Made by a program: the position numbers and the translations under genes. A stretch of 36,251 nucleotides of DNA. Source: Planctomycetia bacterium (lineage in GTDB: Bacteria > Planctomycetota > UBA8108 > UBA1146). The stretch is from NCBI GenBank assembly GCA_012269595.1, contig JAAXJX010000045.1, positions 1 to 36,251 on the forward strand. The letters run 5' to 3'. The notes under the pieces are model-generated. The model was given only the letters and a program-made list of their open reading frames with translations, had not been told where the DNA came from and ran no database searches. Below are positions 9,115 to 17,333 of this stretch, piece by piece; within the stretch, counting starts at the first letter, position 1; each line of letters opens with the position of its first letter.

Positions 9115-11300
9115 GAGCGCCTCCTTGCCCTGCTGAAGAAACTGGCCAATCCCGTCTCCAACAACAACAGAGCCAGCACCGCCATGAAGAGGGGATACCA
9201 GAGGTCTCCCAGCTTTCCGCTGGTGCTTTCCGTTGCCGAAGCCTGTTCGGCAGTCTGCTCCTCCACCGCCGGGTAAACCTCTGCGAGACCGGCACAGTCG
9301 ACGAAAACCAACTCACCCTCACCTGAGGCTGGGTTGACGGCAAAGGCGTCACTGCGGGTCTCACCCGACTCTTTCTCGTACCGAATCTCGTAAACTCCGG
9401 GTTGCCATGACCCGGCAACCGAGAGCAGGAATGATTTTCGATCTTCCGATTCCTTGAGTGCCAGTGGAACCACTCCTCCATCAGGTGTGATCAGTGAAAC
9501 CCTCGGTGCGTAATCAGCGGAAGGAACCTCCCTGACCAGAGGTTGGCCAAGGGCGAGATACCTCCAGTTGCCATCCTGTACCGTCAACCAGGGTAGACAC
9601 TCATGAAGGAAGCAAACGTAGGCAGGTGTGACAGGGAAGTTGCTCCACTCCCGATCAGCGCCGGTCCCCAGAACGACGACGGATCCACTGCCCTGATAGT
9701 CCTGTACCAGAACCGGTGTCTGATCAAAGTCATCGAGTTCCATGAGGATTTGTGAGTCTTCTTTGATTTGCAGTGGCTTTTGAAAACCATGGACCACCAC
9801 GTCACCCAGACCCGCTTCGGGGAAGCTGGCCAGGTACTCCATGATCGGGTGTTCCATATCCTTGATCAGCCAGTGATAAAACACCTGACGGCGCGGGTCG
9901 GAGACCGCGACTCCCGGCTCCCATGGAAACCAGCCATCTCCATTGTTCCAGGCGTTGGCTTTCCACGTGGAGTGATCCATCCTCGAACCGGTAAAGACCA
10001 AAACGCCTCCGCCTTCACGAAGGAACTGATCAATCCTTGCCGACTCCGCGGGATTCATAGTCGAAACGTCCGCCAACACGAGAATGCGTGCGCTGTCGAT
10101 ATCAGCCGAAAGAAGTCGGTCCTCGGGAACGACTTCCACCCGGTAGGGAGACAGACGGATTCCTGATCCGGAAGTCTCACTCTCGCCGATTGCAGCCAAC
10201 AACCAATCCGATTCGGCAGAGTCCTCGGCAGGATTCCAGCCACCATCGGCAACGAGAATCTTCACCGACTCAACGACCTCGCAGGCAAACCAGCGAGCGT
10301 CATCCCGATCGAGATCATCGCTGCGCAATCGAGCCTCTACGCGGGCGACACCGGGAAGGCGAAAGATATGCGGGAAACTGAGAGTGATCTCTTCACCGCC
10401 CTCAACATCGATGCGGCGGGTTCCCTGTACCTCGCTGTCGATCAACAACTCCACTTCGATCCCTGGAACCAACTCGGTTCCACGATTGGCCACTTCCACC
10501 TGAAATGAGATGGGCAAATCGGTGCTGATCAATCCTGAAGAAGGACGCAAGGAGATGAGGCTGACATTTCTCGGATTGTCGGGAGCCACACTGTGAAGCC
10601 GCAATTTGGAATTGGCTTCCTGCAAGAGTTCGAGTGCTTTTCTGACAGCAGGGCGCTCGGTTCCATCTTCAGAGTACCAGTCACCTCTCTGAAAATCGGA
10701 GATGAAGTGAAAGGTCCATGCCCCACCCTGCTCTTTGGCAAAAGAAGCGGCCTCGGAGATGAGCGTCTCCGGATCAAGTTTGAGCCAGCCCGGTTTGGCC
10801 TGCTCGAGATCCCCCAGAATTTCTGCAGGGCCTCCTTCTGCGACCAACTCGAGTTGGGCAGAGGGTGTGTCCACAGGGGGCAACCCGCCGACAAAGAGCG
10901 CGGTTCGATCCCCCACTTCAAGGTCGAGCAGAAGGGTTCTTGCCCTTTCTCTCGCAGCCTGCAGTGTTGAACTGCTTGCCAAAGTGGCGGCCATGCTCGA
11001 AGACGCATCCAGAATCACAGCTTCCTGACGAGCCACTCTGCCCAAAACAGGCAAGGTTCCATCGTCAAAACTGGGTCTCGCCATGGCAAACACGAAAAGA
11101 AGGACTGCCAGGGTTCGAATCAGCAACAGAAGAAGATTTTCGAGGCGCAGCCTTCTCTGGTGACGCTTCATTGCCCTGAGCAAAAACTCCATCGCTGCCC
11201 ACGGTCTGCGCCGGTACCTCTGGCGATTGATCAGATAGATGATGATGGGGATCAAACCCAACGCCAAAAATCCGAGAAGAGCAGGGTTCACAAAACTCAT
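9111..11300 (-). CDS. BatA-like membrane VWA protein
   Basis: This 729-residue protein begins [15 protein letters not shown] and continues with IYLINRQRYRRRPW and the LENLLLLLIRTLAVLL helix, the classic BatA/aerotolerance-regulator N-terminal domain with two membrane segments (about 7-24 and 54-73). A VWA domain follows with an intact DxSxS motif (D98, S100, S102) and a later FISDFQRGDW segment. Residues from about 255 resemble a CARDB/immunoglobulin-like domain, and the middle carries a GGGVLVFTG amidotransferase-like strand. A C-terminal helix (LFMAVLALLLLETGLASFF) is followed by basic residues. BatA-type proteins are membrane partners of MoxR ATPases in several phyla, with incompletely known roles in envelope stress. 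It overlaps the DUF58 gene upstream and the second VWA gene downstream by ATGA. Confidence 0.88.
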   Translation of the reverse strand: MSFVNPALLGFLALGLIPIIIYLINRQRYRRRPWAAMEFLLRAMKRHQRRLRLENLLLLLIRTLAVLLFVFAMARPSFDDGTLPVLGRVARQEAVILDASSSMAATLASSSTLQAARERARTLLLDLEVGDRTALFVGGLPPVDTPSAQLELVAEGGPAEILGDLEQAKPGWLKLDPETLISEAASFAKEQGGAWTFHFISDFQRGDWYSEDGTERPAVRKALELLQEANSKLRLHSVAPDNPRNVSLISLRPSSGLISTDLPISFQVEVANRGTELVPGIEVELLIDSEVQGTRRIDVEGGEEITLSFPHIFRLPGVARVEARLRSDDLDRDDARWFACEVVESVKILVADGGWNPAEDSAESDWLLAAIGESETSGSGIRLSPYRVEVVPEDRLLSADIDSARILVLADVSTMNPAESARIDQFLREGGGVLVFTGSRMDHSTWKANAWNNGDGWFPWEPGVAVSDPRRQVFYHWLIKDMEHPIMEYLASFPEAGLGDVVVHGFQKPLQIKEDSQILMELDDFDQTPVLVQDYQGSGSVVVLGTGADREWSNFPVTPAYVCFLHECLPWLTVQDGNWRYLALGQPLVREVPSADYAPRVSLITPDGGVVPLALKESEDRKSFLLSVAGSWQPGVYEIRYEKESGETRSDAFAVNPASGEGELVFVDCAGLAEVYPAVEEQTAEQASATESTSGKLGDLWYPLFMAVLALLLLETGLASFFSRARRRS

Positions 11301-12199
11301 CTTGGGCTCCCCGCTCTCTTGACGAGGGCCTCTCTGAGAATCTGGTCAAATCCCCGGGAACAATCCGCCAGTTGATACTGGATTCCGCTATTGCGGAAAT
11401 CTCTTCGAATGGTTCGGGTAAACTCCCGGACTTCCGCAAGGTAGGCCTCACGAACAGCCTCGGGGTCTGCCAGTTGATCCTGCATTCCTTCCATACCCTC
11501 GAACATGGTCATGCGGGTAAAGGGAAACTCGAGTTCATCAGGATCCATGACGTGAAGAACGAGAACATCGTGCCCTGCATGTCGCAATCTGCGCAATCCG
11601 TGGAGGATCTTGTCCGGCTCATCAAACAGGTCTGTGAGCAGTATGATCAAACACCTGCGCTTCAGTCGATCGGAAACTCTCCCCAGGACTTCACCGATAT
11701 CAGTGGCATCCTTCCCTGACTCCTGAGCAAGAACCGAAACCATATCCTGCAAGTGGCTTCGACTTTGGGAGATCGGCGCTTCCGCACGTATTTTTTCATC
11801 AAAAACGAGAGTGCCCACCGCATCCTGCTGACCCAGAATCAGATAAGCGAGTGACGCAGCGAGTGTCCGGGCATAATCCAATTTGGTCATGGCTCCGGAG
11901 CCATAATTCATCGACTCACTCGCATCGAGAACCAACTGCACCCGCAGATTGGTCTCCTCTTCAAACTGTTTGATGTAGAAGCGGTCGCTGCGACCGAAAA
12001 CCTTCCAGTCGATGTGACGGATGTCATCACCGGGGACATATTCCCTGTGCTCGGCAAACTCCACCGACGACCCGTGAAAAGGACTGCGATGCAATCCTGT
12101 GATCGAACCCTCGACAATCATTCGGGCTCGAACCACAAGGCCGGAAACCCGCGCCAGAATGGCCGGGTCGAGAAGGCTTTGGGCATCCTCAGACGGCAT
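11297..12199 (-). CDS. DUF58 domain protein with VWA-type metal site
   Basis: This 300-residue protein has the full DUF58 signature: a conserved N-terminal region, then [10 protein letters not shown] (57-66), followed by a VWA-like fold with DASES (92-96), DATDIGEV near 164-171 and LLTDLFDE (187-194). Together these give a complete-looking metal-binding site. No membrane segment is apparent, so it is probably cytoplasmic, as is usual for this subclass. DUF58 genes sit immediately after moxR in a very wide range of bacteria, and the proteins are thought to work with the MoxR ATPase. Here its start lies inside the 3' end of moxR (11-base overlap) and its stop overlaps the BatA-like gene by ATGA, indicating coupled translation of all three. 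Confidence 0.92.
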   Translation of the reverse strand: MPSEDAQSLLDPAILARVSGLVVRARMIVEGSITGLHRSPFHGSSVEFAEHREYVPGDDIRHIDWKVFGRSDRFYIKQFEEETNLRVQLVLDASESMNYGSGAMTKLDYARTLAASLAYLILGQQDAVGTLVFDEKIRAEAPISQSRSHLQDMVSVLAQESGKDATDIGEVLGRVSDRLKRRCLIILLTDLFDEPDKILHGLRRLRHAGHDVLVLHVMDPDELEFPFTRMTMFEGMEGMQDQLADPEAVREAYLAEVREFTRTIRRDFRNSGIQYQLADCSRGFDQILREALVKRAGSPR

Positions 12200-13247
12200 G
12201 CGCTGCGGTCTCCTCCAGCAAGCGTCGGATGATGTCGTCGGAGGTCACGCCCTCTGCCTCGGCGGCAAAGTTGGTGACGATGCGGTGGCGCAATACCGGC
12301 AAGGCAACCCTGCGAATATCTTCGGCGGTCACGTGAGGTCTTCCGGAAAGCACTGCACTGGCTTTTGCTCCGAGAACCAGGTACTGCCCGGCACGGGGTC
12401 CTGCTCCCCAATCCACATGGCGCTTGACGAAATCTGGTGCTTCTTCAGTTTTGACCCGGGTCGCCCGGGTCAAGCGAAGGGCATAACGGATCAGATCGTC
12501 GGCGATCGGGACTTCTCTGACCAATGACTGAAGCTCACGGATTCTTGGTCCGTCGAGAACCGTTTCCACTTCAGCAGATTTCCCTCCAGTGGTTCTCTGC
12601 ATGATCTCAAGTTCTTCATCAGAAGACGGATACTCGACGCGTATGTTGAACATGAATCGATCCAGCTGCGCTTCTGGCAATGGATAGGTTCCCTCTTGTT
12701 CAATCGGGTTTTGAGTTGCCAGAACAAAGAATGGTTCATCCAGCGGATGACGCGTTCCACCAACAGTGACCTGCTTCTCCTGCATCGCTTCCAAAAGAGC
12801 GGCCTGAGTCTTGGGTGGAGTTCGGTTGATTTCGTCCGCCAAAACAATGTTGGCAAAGATCGGTCCCGGAACGAAGCGGAAGACTCTCTCACCAGAAGCA
12901 CCGTCTGCCTGGATCACTTCCGTACCGGTGATGTCACTGGGCATGAGGTCAGGAGTGAACTGGATCCGGTTGAAATCCAGACTCAACGCCCTTGCGAGCG
13001 TGCTGATCAACAATGTCTTTGCCAATCCGGGGACGCCCACCAACAGACAATGTCCCGAGGAAAGGAGAGACAGCAATAACTGATCAATAACCTCATCCTG
13101 ACCCACGATGACCTGAGCCAATTGCTTGCGCAGGGAAACCACTGCAGCCTGAACCTCATCGAGGGGGTTTTCCGAGTTCGTCTCGTCAGAAGGAGTGGGA
13201 GTCACATCCTGATCATCGGACTCGGGGGTCAGATCATCCTGCATCAT
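12189..13247 (-). CDS. MoxR-family AAA+ ATPase
   Basis: This 352-residue protein has an acidic, probably disordered N-terminus (1-30) and then the AAA+ core: Walker A GVPGLAKT (71-78), Walker B LADEINR (136-142), sensor 1 ATQNP (177-181) and the arginine-finger region EAQLDRF (192-198), followed by the small helical lid. The segment [12 protein letters not shown] is typical of MoxR proteins. The start is set by a Shine-Dalgarno-like GAGGAAA six bases before ATG 13247; the frame stays open to 13424, but that extension is Arg/Pro/Gly-rich and lacks conservation signals. MoxR ATPases are chaperones that remodel or insert metals into partner proteins, often VWA proteins. Here it is the first gene of an eight-gene operon with three VWA-type partners. 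Confidence 0.95.
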   Translation of the reverse strand: MMQDDLTPESDDQDVTPTPSDETNSENPLDEVQAAVVSLRKQLAQVIVGQDEVIDQLLLSLLSSGHCLLVGVPGLAKTLLISTLARALSLDFNRIQFTPDLMPSDITGTEVIQADGASGERVFRFVPGPIFANIVLADEINRTPPKTQAALLEAMQEKQVTVGGTRHPLDEPFFVLATQNPIEQEGTYPLPEAQLDRFMFNIRVEYPSSDEELEIMQRTTGGKSAEVETVLDGPRIRELQSLVREVPIADDLIRYALRLTRATRVKTEEAPDFVKRHVDWGAGPRAGQYLVLGAKASAVLSGRPHVTAEDIRRVALPVLRHRIVTNFAAEAEGVTSDDIIRRLLEETAAHAV

Positions 13248-13253
13248 CTTGAG

Positions 13254-13260
13254 TTTCCTC
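13254..13260 (-). promoter_or_regulatory. Ribosome binding site deciding the moxR start
   Basis: The minus strand reads GAGGAAA here, six bases before the ATG at 13247. It is the only good Shine-Dalgarno match near the in-frame start candidates and favours the short form of the protein over the frame that opens at 13424. A second ATG follows immediately at 13244. Confidence 0.75.
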
Positions 13261-13276
13261 GCGTTCCTAGAAACCT

Positions 13277-13290
13277 TGCCAACCTTGGCA
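13277..13290. promoter_or_regulatory. Inverted repeat upstream of moxR, possible operator
   Basis: TGCCAA-CC-TTGGCA is a perfect inverted repeat with a two-base centre, lying 30-43 bases upstream of the moxR start and just upstream of its ribosome binding site. Its position suits a repressor site or a 5' leader hairpin. No regulator gene is nearby and no factor is identified. Confidence 0.35.
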
Positions 13291-13632
13291 GGCGTACGGG
13301 TTGTATGAAGGGCCCCCCGGGAAGGAGCCCGGCGCACTTTCAGGCAGGGACTTTGTAAACCCTTGAACACTCCGCCGAAAAACCCGGACGAGATCCACGG
13401 GAGGTCTGCGACTGGCCTTCCCAAAGAGGAAAGGCTCCCGCTTCAGCGAAAAGTCCTGAAAAAGCGTCTCTTGGGCCGAAGCAAAGGATAATCCAAGGGG
13501 GATGCCTTCGAAAGCGTGCAGACCCCCGAAAACCCGTTGAGACGGTCGATACACCGGAAATTCCAATTCCCCGGTCCGATAGGGTGAAGGGATGTCCAGC
13601 CCCAACAAATCCCGACTCTCCTGCCGGTCTCG

Positions 13633-13660
13633 TTGACTTCGACCCCCCCTCCCCTAAACT
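13633..13660 (+). promoter_or_regulatory. Candidate sigma-70 promoter for guaB
   Basis: TTGACT (13633-13638, five of six matches to TTGACA) is followed by a 16-base C-rich spacer and TAAACT (13655-13660, four of six matches to TATAAT). It would give a guaB leader of roughly 180 bases. The match is moderate and based only on the hexamers. Confidence 0.3.
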
Positions 13661-13814
13661 TTGCCAACTGCCCCTTCCAACGATGCGTCGCCATGGGGTG
13701 GTTCCACCGGATTCAGACCGGACGGAGCTTCCCGAAGGGTCCTCCCCTCGAGGGTCTTCCGATGGCGTTCCCTGAATCAAAACCGGTATTTTTTGGCGAT
13801 CGCCCGTGATTGAA

Positions 13815-13832
13815 AGTCACCCGATGGTGACT
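13815..13832 (+). promoter_or_regulatory. Hairpin abutting the guaB ribosome binding site
   Basis: AGTCACC and GGTGACT form a perfect seven-base-pair stem around a CGAT tetraloop. The stem ends four bases before the Shine-Dalgarno element GGAGGGGG, so stem formation or protein binding here could affect ribosome access to guaB. No U-tract follows, so it is not a terminator. Confidence 0.45.
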
Positions 13833-13835
13833 AGT

Positions 13836-13843
13836 GGAGGGGG
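13836..13843 (+). promoter_or_regulatory. Ribosome binding site deciding the guaB start
   Basis: GGAGGGGG lies four bases before GTG 13848. This favours the GTG over the upstream in-frame GTG at 13806, which has no such element, and over ATG 13860, which would be 16 bases away. Confidence 0.7.
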
Positions 13844-13847
13844 CCCC

Positions 13848-15356
13848 GTGGCCGATGGAATGACTGCCAATGAAGTCTTTCATTCACACAGCAGCCTGAC
13901 CTATGACGACCTGATCATCATGCCCGGATTCATCGACTTCGGGGTGCAGGACGTCAAGTTGCAAACTCAACTGACCCGTGAAATCTCCATCCAGGCACCT
14001 CTGTGCTCATCACCGATGGATACTGTCACGGAAACCGAAATGGCCGTCAATTTGGCCCTTCTCGGTGGCATCGGATTTGTCCACTACAACAACACGATCG
14101 AAGAACAGGCGCGTATGGTCCGCAAGGTCAAGCGCTATGAAAACGGGTTCATCACCGATCCGATCGTTCTCAGCCCGGCCCACCAAATCTCGGATGTGGA
14201 CTCGATCCGTGAACGTCACGGTTTCTCCGGAGTGCCGATTACCGAGGACGGAACCCTGCAATCCAAGCTTGTCGGCATCGTCACCAACCGTGACATCGAT
14301 TTCGAATCGGATCGAACCATCACACTGGATCAGGTCATGACCCGGGATCCGATTACCGCTCCCAAGGGCATCACTCTTCAGGAAGCGAATCGCATCCTTC
14401 GTGAATCGAAAAAGGGCAAGCTGCCCATCGTCGATGAAAATGGCATCCTGAATTCCCTCGTTTCTCGGAATGACATCAAAAAGAACAGGGATTTCCCGGA
14501 GGCGTCCAAGAGTGCAGACAAGCAGTTGATGGTGGGTGCCGCCATCTCCACCCGCCCCGATGATCGCACAAGACTTGCGGCACTGGTCGAGGCAGGAGTG
14601 GATGTCATCGTCGTCGACAGTGCACAGGGGCATTCCGTTTTCCAGATTGAACTTCTTCGGGAAATCAAAGCCACCTATCCAGACCTTCAGGTCATCGCCG
14701 GAAACGTGGTCACGAAGGATCAATGCGAAAGCCTGATCGACAGCGGTGCCGACGGCATTCGCGTTGGAATGGGCCCAGGATCGATTTGTACCACTCAGGA
14801 GACGATGGCCGTGGGACGTGGACAGGCCGCCGCGGTTTACCATTGCGCCAGTTACTGCCGCAGTCGCGGAGTGCCCGTCATCGCCGACGGAGGAATCCGC
14901 GATATCGGACACATCGTCAAGGCACTGTCTCTCGGATCTTCCGCAGTCATGATGGGTTTGATGTTCTCCGGTACTTCCGAGACTCCGGGTGAATACTTCT
15001 ACCAAAATGGAGTTCGCCTCAAGCGCTACCGTGGCATGGCCTCTATCGAGGCGATGGATTCCGGCGGCGGAAAAAGATACTTCGCCGAGGACGAACAGGT
15101 TCGTGTCGCTCAGGGTGTTTCAGGAATGGTGATGGACAAGGGATCCGTCAGAAACCTGGTGCCCTATCTTTGCCAGGGCCTCAAACATGCATTCCAGGAT
15201 ATCGGCGTCAAATCGATGACGGCTCTGCATGGTGCTCTTGAAGAGGGCAAAATCACATTTGAAACGAGAACACAGTCCGCACAGCGCGAGGGTGGTGTGC
15301 ACGACATGTATTCCTACGAGAAGCCGGCCATGGGAGCCCGCGAACGAGTCGAGTAA
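13848..15356 (+). CDS. guaB: IMP dehydrogenase, eukaryote-like type
   Basis: It oxidises IMP to XMP with NAD+, the committed step of GMP synthesis, in the cytoplasm. With the GTG start the protein is 502 residues, the usual full length with a CBS pair inserted in the TIM barrel. Visible signatures are SSPMDTVTE near the N-terminus, CBS segments around [18 protein letters not shown] and [13 protein letters not shown], the catalytic loop GPGSICTTQ with Cys314, [10 protein letters not shown] and the flap region [13 protein letters not shown]. Several stretches match vertebrate IMPDH rather than Escherichia coli Gua[25 protein letters not shown] in the CTTQE context, VAQGVSG and SAQREGGVH. The usual GMGS is GMAS here. 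guaA follows after 27 bases, so the two form a purine operon. Confidence 0.96.
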   Translation: MADGMTANEVFHSHSSLTYDDLIIMPGFIDFGVQDVKLQTQLTREISIQAPLCSSPMDTVTETEMAVNLALLGGIGFVHYNNTIEEQARMVRKVKRYENGFITDPIVLSPAHQISDVDSIRERHGFSGVPITEDGTLQSKLVGIVTNRDIDFESDRTITLDQVMTRDPITAPKGITLQEANRILRESKKGKLPIVDENGILNSLVSRNDIKKNRDFPEASKSADKQLMVGAAISTRPDDRTRLAALVEAGVDVIVVDSAQGHSVFQIELLREIKATYPDLQVIAGNVVTKDQCESLIDSGADGIRVGMGPGSICTTQETMAVGRGQAAAVYHCASYCRSRGVPVIADGGIRDIGHIVKALSLGSSAVMMGLMFSGTSETPGEYFYQNGVRLKRYRGMASIEAMDSGGGKRYFAEDEQVRVAQGVSGMVMDKGSVRNLVPYLCQGLKHAFQDIGVKSMTALHGALEEGKITFETRTQSAQREGGVHDMYSYEKPAMGARERVE

Positions 15357-15383
15357 TCGCGCTTCTGTTGAGAGGAGGTCGTG

Positions 15384-16940
15384 ATGGCCTCGAAAAATCA
15401 AAATGAGTTTTGTGCGATCCTTGATTTTGGATCCCAGTACAGCCAGTTGATCGCCCGGCGTGTCCGGGAAAACCATGTCTACTGTGAGATTCTCCCTTTC
15501 GACACCACAGCAGAAGAACTGCAAAGTCGTGGTGTTCATGGCGTGATTCTCAGTGGAGGCCCCTGCGGAGTCTACGACGAGGGAGCACCACAGCTGGACC
15601 CGGCGATCCTCGATCTTCCGGTCCCCGTACTCGGCATCTGCTACGGCATGCAAGTTGCCTGCCAGACGACGGGCGGAGAGGTGATCCCCTCCACCGAGCG
15701 TGAATATGGCGACACTACCCTGAATATCGACGCTTCAGATAACCCCATCTTCGCTGATTGCCCGGAACAACTTCAGGTCTGGATGAGCCATGGCGACCGG
15801 GTATCCAAAAGTGGTGAGGGATTTGAAGCGATCGCCCATACTGAGAACACTCCCCTCGCTGCGGTCCATGATTCTGCCAAGAACTTCTGGGGATTGCAGT
15901 TCCATCCCGAGGTCACCCATACCCGAGATGAAGGAAAGATCCTCCACAACTTCCTTTACAAAATCTGTGGATTCACCGGTGATTGGGAGATCAAGGATTA
16001 TGTCGATTGGGCTGTCGGGGAAATCCGCAACCAGGTCGGTGACGGCCGTGTTGTTTGTGGCCTTTCCGGAGGAGTTGATTCCTCCGTCGTCGCACTGTTG
16101 ATCCACAAAGCCATAGGAGATCGCCTGACCTGTTTCTTCGTCGATAACGGATTGCTCCGCAAAGGAGAGGCACAGCAGGTTTGCGATGTTTTTCAGGGAC
16201 AGTTCAATCTGGACTTCCGGTTTATCGATGCGACCGACCGCTTCCTCGAGAGACTCGTCGACGTCACGGACCCTGAAACCAAAAGAAAACAGATCGGCTA
16301 CCAGTTCATCGATGAGTTCAGGGAAGCCGCCAAAGAATTCACAGACGCCAAGTTCCTTGCACAGGGAACTCTCTATCCGGATGTGATCGAAAGTGTCAGT
16401 CCTTTTGAGGGCCCCTCAGCAACGATCAAAAGCCATCACAATGTGGGCGGGTTGCCGGACGATCTCGATTTCGAACTGGTTGAGCCACTGCGTTTCCTCT
16501 TCAAGGACGAAGCTCGATTGATCGGCAAGGAACTCGGTTTGCCCGACGAGATCGTTCACCGCCAGCCCTTCCCGGGCCCCGGTCTGGGTATCCGCATCAT
16601 TGGGGACATCACTCGCGAGCGTCTCGACACCTTGCGTGAAGCGGATGCCATCGTCCGTGAGGAACTGCAGGAATGGGATCGCCACCATGACGTCTGGCAA
16701 GGCTTTGCTGTCTTGTTGCCCGTCCGATCCGTAGGAGTTCAGGGTGACCAGAGAACCTACGAGGCGACCGCTGCCTTGAGAATCGTGGAGTCCGTTGACG
16801 GCATGACTGCGAACTGGATGCTGCCACCCCAGGAGATTCTCGCTCGAATCAGCAACCGGATCTGCAATGAAGTCAAAGGCATCAACCGCGTCGTCCTCGA
16901 CATCTCCAGCAAACCCCCTTCCACGATTGAGTGGGAATAA
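15384..16940 (+). CDS. guaA: GMP synthase (glutamine-hydrolysing)
   Basis: It converts XMP, glutamine and ATP to GMP and follows guaB in the pathway and the operon. The 518-residue protein has all three expected parts. The N-terminal class I amidotransferase has the nucleophile Cys86 in GICYGMQ and the His/Glu pair in FHPEVTHT. The ATP pyrophosphatase domain has the P-loop GLSGGVDSS. The C-terminal dimerisation domain ends in KPPSTIEWE, the canonical GuaA terminus. AGAGGAGG at 15371-15378 lies five bases before ATG 15384, which is preferred over an in-frame GTG at 15381. Nothing is missing or unusual. Confidence 0.98.
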   Translation: MASKNQNEFCAILDFGSQYSQLIARRVRENHVYCEILPFDTTAEELQSRGVHGVILSGGPCGVYDEGAPQLDPAILDLPVPVLGICYGMQVACQTTGGEVIPSTEREYGDTTLNIDASDNPIFADCPEQLQVWMSHGDRVSKSGEGFEAIAHTENTPLAAVHDSAKNFWGLQFHPEVTHTRDEGKILHNFLYKICGFTGDWEIKDYVDWAVGEIRNQVGDGRVVCGLSGGVDSSVVALLIHKAIGDRLTCFFVDNGLLRKGEAQQVCDVFQGQFNLDFRFIDATDRFLERLVDVTDPETKRKQIGYQFIDEFREAAKEFTDAKFLAQGTLYPDVIESVSPFEGPSATIKSHHNVGGLPDDLDFELVEPLRFLFKDEARLIGKELGLPDEIVHRQPFPGPGLGIRIIGDITRERLDTLREADAIVREELQEWDRHHDVWQGFAVLLPVRSVGVQGDQRTYEATAALRIVESVDGMTANWMLPPQEILARISNRICNEVKGINRVVLDISSKPPSTIEWE

Positions 16941-17052
16941 AAATTGTGGGCGTGGCGCTTGTGCAACTGGCATTCACCGCGAACGTGTCTAATAATTTTG
17001 GCTGGTTTGTTTTGAGAAGATCTTCTGCCCCTGAAGATGGAAGGTAACTCCC

Positions 17053-17154
17053 ATGCCTGGACTCAGCTTTGTGGCTATCGCCGTCGGTATGGTCTTTGTG
17101 TTTGGGATCATCTCGTGGATTCTCTACAATTCTTCCGCCAAAGATGAAGATTGA
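17053..17154 (+). CDS. Possible 33-residue single-pass membrane microprotein
   Basis: An ATG at 17053 lies eight bases after GGAAGG and opens a 33-codon frame ending in TGA. The product is a short polar N-terminus (MPGLSF), one hydrophobic helix of about 21 residues (VAIAVGMVFVFGIISWIL) and a charged tail SSAKDED. The ribosome binding site, the single clean transmembrane segment and the charged C-terminus support it being real. It is similar in form to tiny accessory subunits of transporters and oxidases, but no such partner gene is adjacent. The rest of the 393-base guaA-ribH gap shows no gene. Its only other structure is a weak 6-bp hairpin (GATTGC/GCAATC, 17295-17313) before ribH. Confidence 0.5.
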   Translation: MPGLSFVAIAVGMVFVFGIISWILYNSSAKDED

Positions 17155-17333
17155 GACCTGTCAGATATCCAGCATGGGCGCCTGACACTCAAAAACTTCC
17201 TTGTGAGCCTGGCGATATTCCCCCAAGTCAGGGATTTCCTTCCCGGTTCCACTTTGATTTTCCGTCTGGATGCCGAAAAATGATCCAGAGTCCAGATTGC
17301 TGTTTTGGCAATCAGTATCTGAAGTGAGATCCA

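Larger units (their letters stand above)
13248..13847. other. Divergent intergenic region between moxR and guaB
   Basis: About 600 bases separate the leftward moxR operon from rightward guaB. Open frames of 80-150 codons exist on both strands, but they overlap each other, have no convincing ribosome binding site and show compositionally odd proteins (Pro, Gly, Arg, Ser). I do not call any of them. The stretch holds a 14-base inverted repeat near moxR, a candidate sigma-70 promoter for guaB, the palindromes CCCTCGAGGG (13745-13754) and GGCGATCGCC (13795-13804), and a hairpin directly before the guaB ribosome binding site. I see no known purine-riboswitch core. Confidence 0.6.

Noticed and set aside
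13267-13780. Minus-strand frames of 113 and 146 codons in the moxR-guaB gap
   Set aside because: They overlap each other in different frames, the 113-codon one starts with TTG without a good ribosome binding site, and both products are low in recognisable structure.
14010-15005. 331-codon minus-strand frame opposite guaB
   Set aside because: It mirrors the codon pattern of guaB, whose catalytic and CBS motifs are unmistakable.
17155-17333. FMN riboswitch before ribH
   Set aside because: The conserved core elements of the FMN aptamer are not seen in the 180 bases upstream of ribH.
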